Part shown: positions 44,551-48,714 of the stretch, one piece after another
Layout: every line of letters begins with the position of its first letter
Numbering within the stretch: the first letter of the stretch is position 1
Assembly: GCA_036653755.1 (NCBI GenBank)
Contig: JAVVTJ010000005.1
Coordinates: 1-48,714 of the forward strand
DNA: 48,714 nt
Direction of reading: 5' to 3'
DNA from: RGIG5057 sp036653755
Lineage (GTDB): Bacteria > Bacillota > Clostridia > TANB77 > CAG-465
Position numbers and translations under genes: made by a program
The notes under the pieces: generated by a model
What the model was told of the DNA's origin: nothing
The model's input: the letters and a program-made list of their open reading frames with translations, nothing else
Database searches by the model: none

Positions 44551-45612
44551 TTACACTATTCCTTCTTTTAATCTTTCTGCTCTATCATAAGTACTAAGTG
44601 CTTCTAACATATCATCTATATTTCCATTCATAAAATTTTCTAATTGATACATTGTATAATTTATTCTATGATCTGTAACTCTTCCTTGAGGATAATTATA
44701 TGTCCTTATTTTTTCACTTCTATCTCCTGTACCTACTTGAAGTTTTCTAGTAGAAGCAAGTTTTTTGTCTTGTTGTTCTTGCATATATTCATAAAGTTTA
44801 GCACGAAGCATTTTCATAGCTGTTTCTCTATTTTGTATTTGTGATCTTTCTGATTGACAACAAACAACAAAACCTGTTGGAATATGAGTTATACGTATAG
44901 CAGAATCTGTTTTATTTACATGTTGTCCACCTGCTCCACTAGCTCTATATGTATCTATTCTTAAATCATTTGTATTAATTTCAACTTCAACATCGTCTAC
45001 TTCTGGTAAAACTGCTACTGTAACAGTTGATGTATGTACTCTACCAGCAGATTCTGTTTCAGGAACTCTTTGAACTCTATGAACTCCACTTTCAAATTTA
45101 AGTTTACTATATGCACCTTTTCCTTTTATCAAAAAAGATACTTCTTTTATTCCACCTATACCAGTTTCATTTATATCAATAACTTCAACTTGCCATCTTT
45201 TTAAATCTGCAAACATTGTATACATTCTATATAAATTATATGCAAAAAGTGCAGCTTCTTCACCACCTGCTCCACCACGTATTTCTATAATAACATTATT
45301 ATCATCATTAGCATCTTTTGGAAGCAATAACACTTTAAGCTCTGTTTCAATTACACTCATTTTTTCTCTATTTTCATAATATTCTGTCTCAGCCATTTCT
45401 TTCATATCTTGATCTTCCATTAATTCTTTGGCATCATCCATATTTTTTTTAGCATTTTTATATTCTTGATATTTTTCTATAACATCCTTAATTTGTGAAT
45501 GTTCTTTCATACACTTTTTAAATTCATTTTGATCTGACATAACAGAAACATCTGATATTTTTTCTGTTAACTCATTATATTTTTTTTCTAGTTCTTCTAA
45601 CTTGTCAAACAT
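44551..45612 (-). CDS. prfA: peptide chain release factor 1
   Basis: Releases nascent chains at UAA and UAG. About 353 residues from the ATG at 45612 (MFDKLEELEKKYNEL), which has AGGA upstream; a longer frame adds 8 unusual residues. The GGQ motif is in RASGAGGQHVNKTDSAIRI and the PxT-type codon-recognition stretch is in RVQRVPETESAGRVHTSTVTV. The C-terminus has TYNYPQGRVTDHR (here RTYNYPQGRVTDH). Its promoter is at 45642-45670. The usual partner prmC is not adjacent. Confidence 0.96.
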   Translation of the reverse strand: MFDKLEELEKKYNELTEKISDVSVMSDQNEFKKCMKEHSQIKDVIEKYQEYKNAKKNMDDAKELMEDQDMKEMAETEYYENREKMSVIETELKVLLLPKDANDDNNVIIEIRGGAGGEEAALFAYNLYRMYTMFADLKRWQVEVIDINETGIGGIKEVSFLIKGKGAYSKLKFESGVHRVQRVPETESAGRVHTSTVTVAVLPEVDDVEVEINTNDLRIDTYRASGAGGQHVNKTDSAIRITHIPTGFVVCCQSERSQIQNRETAMKMLRAKLYEYMQEQQDKKLASTRKLQVGTGDRSEKIRTYNYPQGRVTDHRINYTMYQLENFMNGNIDDMLEALSTYDRAERLKEGIV

Positions 45613-45641
45613 AATTTTCCTACTTTCTTTATACAATATAT

Positions 45642-45670
45642 ATTATACATTAGTTATTATTAAATGTCAA
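45642..45670 (-). promoter_or_regulatory. promoter of prfA
   Basis: On the minus strand TTGACA (45665-45670), 17 bases, TATAAT (45642-45647): perfect consensus. Confidence 0.8.
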
Positions 45671-45701
45671 TTAAATAATCATTTTCTAATATTATTTTTT
45701 A

Positions 45702-47829
45702 TTAAATTAAACTATTTATTTCTTCTTTATTATGTTTTGCAATATAATATTTTATATCAAAATATGTAACTTCTAATGGTAAATTATCTTTTATAACTTT
45801 TAATTTTTCTACACCATATTTTGTTATTACTTTTTTAATTTCAAGCTCATATTTAGTATTAATATATTTTAATATATTAATATCATATCCTTTTGAATAT
45901 AAATTTATATAATGTTCTTCAATTGTTCTATTAGTAAATCCTCTTATCTTTGCTATTTCTTCTATAGTTTTTCCTTCTTTATATAACGAATATGTTTCAT
46001 CATATGTTGATATATTATTATTTTTTATATAACTTACATCATTTTCAGAAAAATATTTTGTTATCTGTTTTAAAAATAAATGTCCATATTTTTGAAATTT
46101 ATTTACACCCATACCTATTATATTAATCATAGCAAGTTCATCTTTAGGACACTTTTTACACATATCTATAATAGACACATCCGACATTAATATATATGGT
46201 GGTATATTATTTTGTTCTGATAATTTTTTTCTTAATTTAACTAAAACATTAAATAATTTTTTATCATAATATATATTAGTATTTTTATTTTTTGATAGAA
46301 AAACTTTTTCGTCATTATATAAAATATTTTTAGATTTTTCTGTCAATGATAATGTTGGATATTCTCCATCAGTTTTAAATATATATTCATTTTCTATAAG
46401 ATATATAATCATATCTTTAACTTCATCTTTTGAATAATTACTCATTATATTATATGTAGAAAGTAAATTTAAATTATATTGCTTAATTTTAACATTATTT
46501 GCTCCTCTTAAAACATCAATTAACATTAACATTCCATATTTTTCCTTCATTCTAATAATACAAGATAATATTTTTTGAGATTCAATTGTTATATCAATAT
46601 CTTCTATTTCATTTTTATCTTCATCACAATTACTACAATTACTACAATTTTTACATTTAATGTAACTTGTCTTTTCATTAAAATATTCTAAGATATATTT
46701 TCTTAAACATTTATCTGTTTTACAATAATCTGTCATTTTTCTTAATTTTGTATACACATTTTTATTATTTGTTTTATCATTATGAGTTTGTTTTATTAAA
46801 AACATATTTATTCCAACATCTCTACCAGAAAATAACAATACACATTCTGAATCTTCTCCATCTCTTCCTGCACGCCCTGCTTCTTGATAATAATTTTCTA
46901 TACTAGCCGGCATATTATAATGAATAACATATCTAATATTTGATTTATCTATACCCATACCAAATGCATTAGTTGCTATCATTATATCGGTTTTATCGTA
47001 TATAAACTCCTCTTGAGAACTTTTTCTATTTTTTTCATTCATACCTGCATGATATTTACTAACTTTATATTCTAAACTTTTTAATGTATCATAAAGCATA
47101 TCAACATTCTTTCTTGTAGATACATATATAATACCAGATTTACCTTTATTTTCTAATACATATTTTAATATTTCTTCTGTTTTATTTGATGGTGATTTTA
47201 CAACAAATCTTAAATTAGGTCGATCAAAACCAGTTACTAAAAGATAAGGATTATCTAGTTCTAATAACTTAATTATATCATTTTTTACTAATTCAGTTGC
47301 TGTTGCAGTAAATGCAGTTATTATTGGTCTTACATTTAAAGAATTTATTACTTCTGATATTTGTTTATAGCTTGGTCTAAAATCATGTCCCCACTGAGAT
47401 ACACAATGAGCCTCATCTATTGCTATCATAGGAACATCAATAGAATTTAAAAGTTCAATAAAGTTTGGATCATTAAGTCTTTCAGGAGCTACATAAATTA
47501 AGTTATAACTTTCTGTTTGATTTAATATTGATTTAAATATATAATTTATTTCATTTATATTTAAACTACTATTTATATATGCAGCCTTTATACCTATATT
47601 ATTTAAACTATCAACTTGATCTTTCATAAGTGAAATAAGTGGAGAAATAACAATTGTTGTACCTCCAAGTATCATAGCTGGTATCTGGTAACATATAGAT
47701 TTACCGTGAACCAGTAGGCATTATACCTAGTGTATCTCTTCCACTTAATATATTATATATTAATTCATCTTGACCATTTCTAAAATCATCATATCCATAA
47801 TATTTTTTTAATACTTCTTTTGCATCCAT
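45702..47829 (-). CDS. recQ: RecQ DNA helicase; needs a +1 shift at CGG inside Walker A
   Basis: 3'-5' DNA helicase for recombination and fork repair, 708 residues if one base is skipped. The true start is the ATG at 47829 (MDAKEVLKKYYGYDDFRNGQ). Motif I would be MPTGSGKSICYQIPAM, but the zero frame reads GGT TCA CGG TAA (CGG at 47704-47706), a stop inside Walker A. Skipping the C restores it. Further motifs: IAIDEAHCVSQWGHDFRP (motif II), TAFTATAT, YYQEAGRAGRDGE (motif VI), a Cys-rich zinc segment CKNCSNCSNC, an HRDC-like domain and a C-terminal helix-turn-helix. No other lesion. The remaining frame has an internal Met at 47675, but a product from there would lack the ATP site. Confidence 0.88.
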
Positions 47830-47857
47830 TATTTTACCTTCTTATTTAATTACTTCT

Positions 47858-47886
47858 ATTATATCAACTGATTCTTATTGTGTCAA
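47858..47886 (-). promoter_or_regulatory. promoter of recQ
   Basis: On the minus strand TTGACA (47881-47886), 17 bases, TATAAT (47858-47863). A perfect promoter serving the full-length start at 47829 supports that start and an expressed gene. Confidence 0.8.
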
Positions 47887-47908
47887 GTAAAGTAACTAGA
47901 TAAATAAA

Positions 47909-47939
47909 AAGTAGGTATAGTCTTAAACTATAACTACTT
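47909..47939 (-). terminator. terminator of the DivIVA-like gene
   Basis: Minus strand: AAGTAG and TATAGT pair with ACTATA and CTACTT around a short loop, with one mismatch, followed by TTTTTATTTAT. Confidence 0.8.
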
Positions 47940-47949
47940 ATTTTATCAA

Positions 47950-48393
47950 TTAATCTTCTTCATTTAAAATCTTCATTTGTGCTTCTAACATACTACTTAC
48001 TTTAATTTTATATATTTGCATCTGTTTTTTTATTTGTTCTAAATCCAGTTCCTTAGCTCTTATTTCAAGTTTTATTTCTTCTAAAGACATTACAGATTCA
48101 CTCTTTGCATTATTTCTTATTTCATCAGCTTCAAGAAGTGCTTTCTCTCTTATCTCTTCTGCAGCTTTTTGCGAATTTTCAATAGTTTGAGTTACACCTT
48201 GCTCTAATGAATTATAATAAGTTACAGAATCATCTGCCCTATCTAATTTTTCTTTAAGTTCTCCATTTTCTTTATACAAAGCTTCATAATCAACTATTAA
48301 TTGTTCTAAAAAATCTTCAACATCTTTAATTTCATATCCACCTAATTTTGATTTTTTAAAAATTTTATTTTCAATATCTATTGGCATAATCAT
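47950..48393 (-). CDS. DivIVA-domain protein
   Basis: 147 residues. The N-terminus (IDIENKIFKKSKLGGYEIKDVEDFLEQL) is the DivIVA membrane-curvature-binding domain, followed by coiled coil rich in Glu, Lys and Leu. DivIVA-family proteins collect at poles and septa and recruit division or sporulation factors. The ylmEFGH genes that usually precede divIVA in Firmicutes are not seen here, so this may be one of the shorter paralogues (GpsB-like length is smaller). AAAGGAGAG precedes the start at 48393; a second Met two codons later is also possible. Confidence 0.88.
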   Translation of the reverse strand: MIMPIDIENKIFKKSKLGGYEIKDVEDFLEQLIVDYEALYKENGELKEKLDRADDSVTYYNSLEQGVTQTIENSQKAAEEIREKALLEADEIRNNAKSESVMSLEEIKLEIRAKELDLEQIKKQMQIYKIKVSSMLEAQMKILNEED

Positions 48394-48694
48394 TTATATC
48401 ACTCTCCTTTAATTAATATCATTTAGTTCATCTTTTAGGAGTATTTCATCTTAACAGTGCTACAAAACATTTAGTTAATTTTTAAAGTCTACCATGAATT
48501 TACTACGAAACTTCATTCCATTTTAATTCATTATTTTTGTAGTTCATCTATAATATTACAGCCCTGCAGCAAATTCAGGAGACCTCTTGATTAGACCCGA
48601 AGTACCTCCACTACTTGATAGTACCTTTTTTAGTTCATCTGATCAGTAACAAGTAGCTGCAATAATCATTTGGTTCATTTCATTCACCATCTGA
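48394..48694 (-). repeat. intergenic region with conserved DGR-like downstream element, copy B
   Basis: Bases 48570-48694 resemble 19821-19942 (blocks listed there) and lie directly after the stop codon of the right-edge gene. A hairpin overlaps the stop: TAATCA (48663-48668) pairs with TGATTA (48692-48697), enclosing TGGT (48671-48674) with ACCA (48686-48689). Bases 48394-48569 contain the ribosome binding site and possible promoter area of the DivIVA-like gene; nothing else was recognised. Confidence 0.55.
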
Positions 48695-48714
48695 TTATTT
48701 TATGTAAAGCGCAG
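48695..48714 (-). CDS. 3' end of a second lectin-type variable protein (partial)
   Basis: Only the last codons are present: GCG CTT TAC ATA AAA TAA, giving ALYIK at the C-terminus. This matches the end of the 633-residue protein (SLYIK, with identical CTT TAC ATA AAA TAA bases). Together with the shared downstream region this points to a second gene ending in the same C-type-lectin/FGE fold. The variable region would lie just outside the window. Confidence 0.6.

Noticed and set aside
45702..47675. RecQ starting at the internal Met at 47675
   Set aside because: This version lacks Walker A. The true start with promoter and ribosome site is at 47829.
43391..47829. alr and recQ as ordinary pseudogenes
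   Set aside because: Each has a single extra base and otherwise undisturbed, motif-complete frames with strong promoters. Decay would be expected to bring further lesions.

Overview
The window is about 48.7 kb of very AT-rich DNA. It looks like an uncultured, spore-forming Clostridia-type Firmicute. The evidence is a SpoVAC-SpoVAD-SpoVAE cluster followed by CotF-like coat proteins, Veg, YkpA-type ABC-F, YlxR, DivIVA, an MreB paralogue, formate-tetrahydrofolate ligase, strong GGAGG-type ribosome binding sites and consensus sigma-A promoters with 17-base spacers. Two runs of N (27086-27185 and 38110-38119) show it is a scaffolded draft assembly. No rRNA, tRNA or CRISPR array was seen.

Layout. 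1-252: 5' part of a prepilin-like gene on the minus strand. 786-4811: ABC exporter (FtsX-type permease with a long coiled coil, plus ATPase). 5008-5565: unknown protein. 5637-7229: fhs. 7304-7857: first copy of a short inverted-repeat mobile element with a promoter and a candidate structured RNA. 8083-10651: YwbE-like protein, obgE, trpS. 10920-12338: beta-CASP metallo-hydrolase with foreign-looking codon use. 12379-13395: mreB-family gene. 13628-16016: spoVAC-spoVAD-spoVAE and two coat-like proteins. 16078-19747: HU, a SpoVB/MurJ-type flippase, ykpA. 19943-22342: two prepilin-like genes; the larger ends in a C-type-lectin/FGE-like domain with the codon signature of a diversity-generating retroelement (DGR) variable region. 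22355-30149: translation/transcription cluster truB, nrnA, rbfA, infB, ylxR, nusA, rimP. 30282-32885: phosphoesterase and GH18 enzyme. 32938-36357: pheT, pheS. 36477-37008: second mobile element copy. 37051-43238: unknown protein, rhodanese, Ca2+-type P-ATPase, veg, ctpA-like protease. 43391-47829: alr, prfA, recQ. 47950-48393: divIVA-like gene. 48695-48714: the last codons of another prepilin/lectin-type gene, preceded on the plus strand by a region resembling the one at 19821-19942.

Three observations stand out. (1) Three otherwise undecayed genes (ABC permease, alr, recQ) are each interrupted by exactly one extra base. In every case the zero-frame codon at the break is CGG, and skipping its C restores a highly conserved glycine. 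By my reading CGG is otherwise absent in frame from the window, except once in the foreign-looking gene at 10920. This suggests CGG is unassigned or hungry and acts as a +1 frameshift site, though assembly error must be excluded. (2) The protein at 19943-21844 looks like a DGR target displayed on a pilin-like stem, and the right edge holds a second such gene end. No reverse transcriptase or template repeat is in the window. (3) Two mobile element copies about 97 percent identical over 413 bases each carry a perfect promoter firing into a conserved folded sequence that contains an internal copy of the terminal repeat.

The remaining genes are ordinary housekeeping functions. They are described from motifs and neighbourhood only; no database search was possible.
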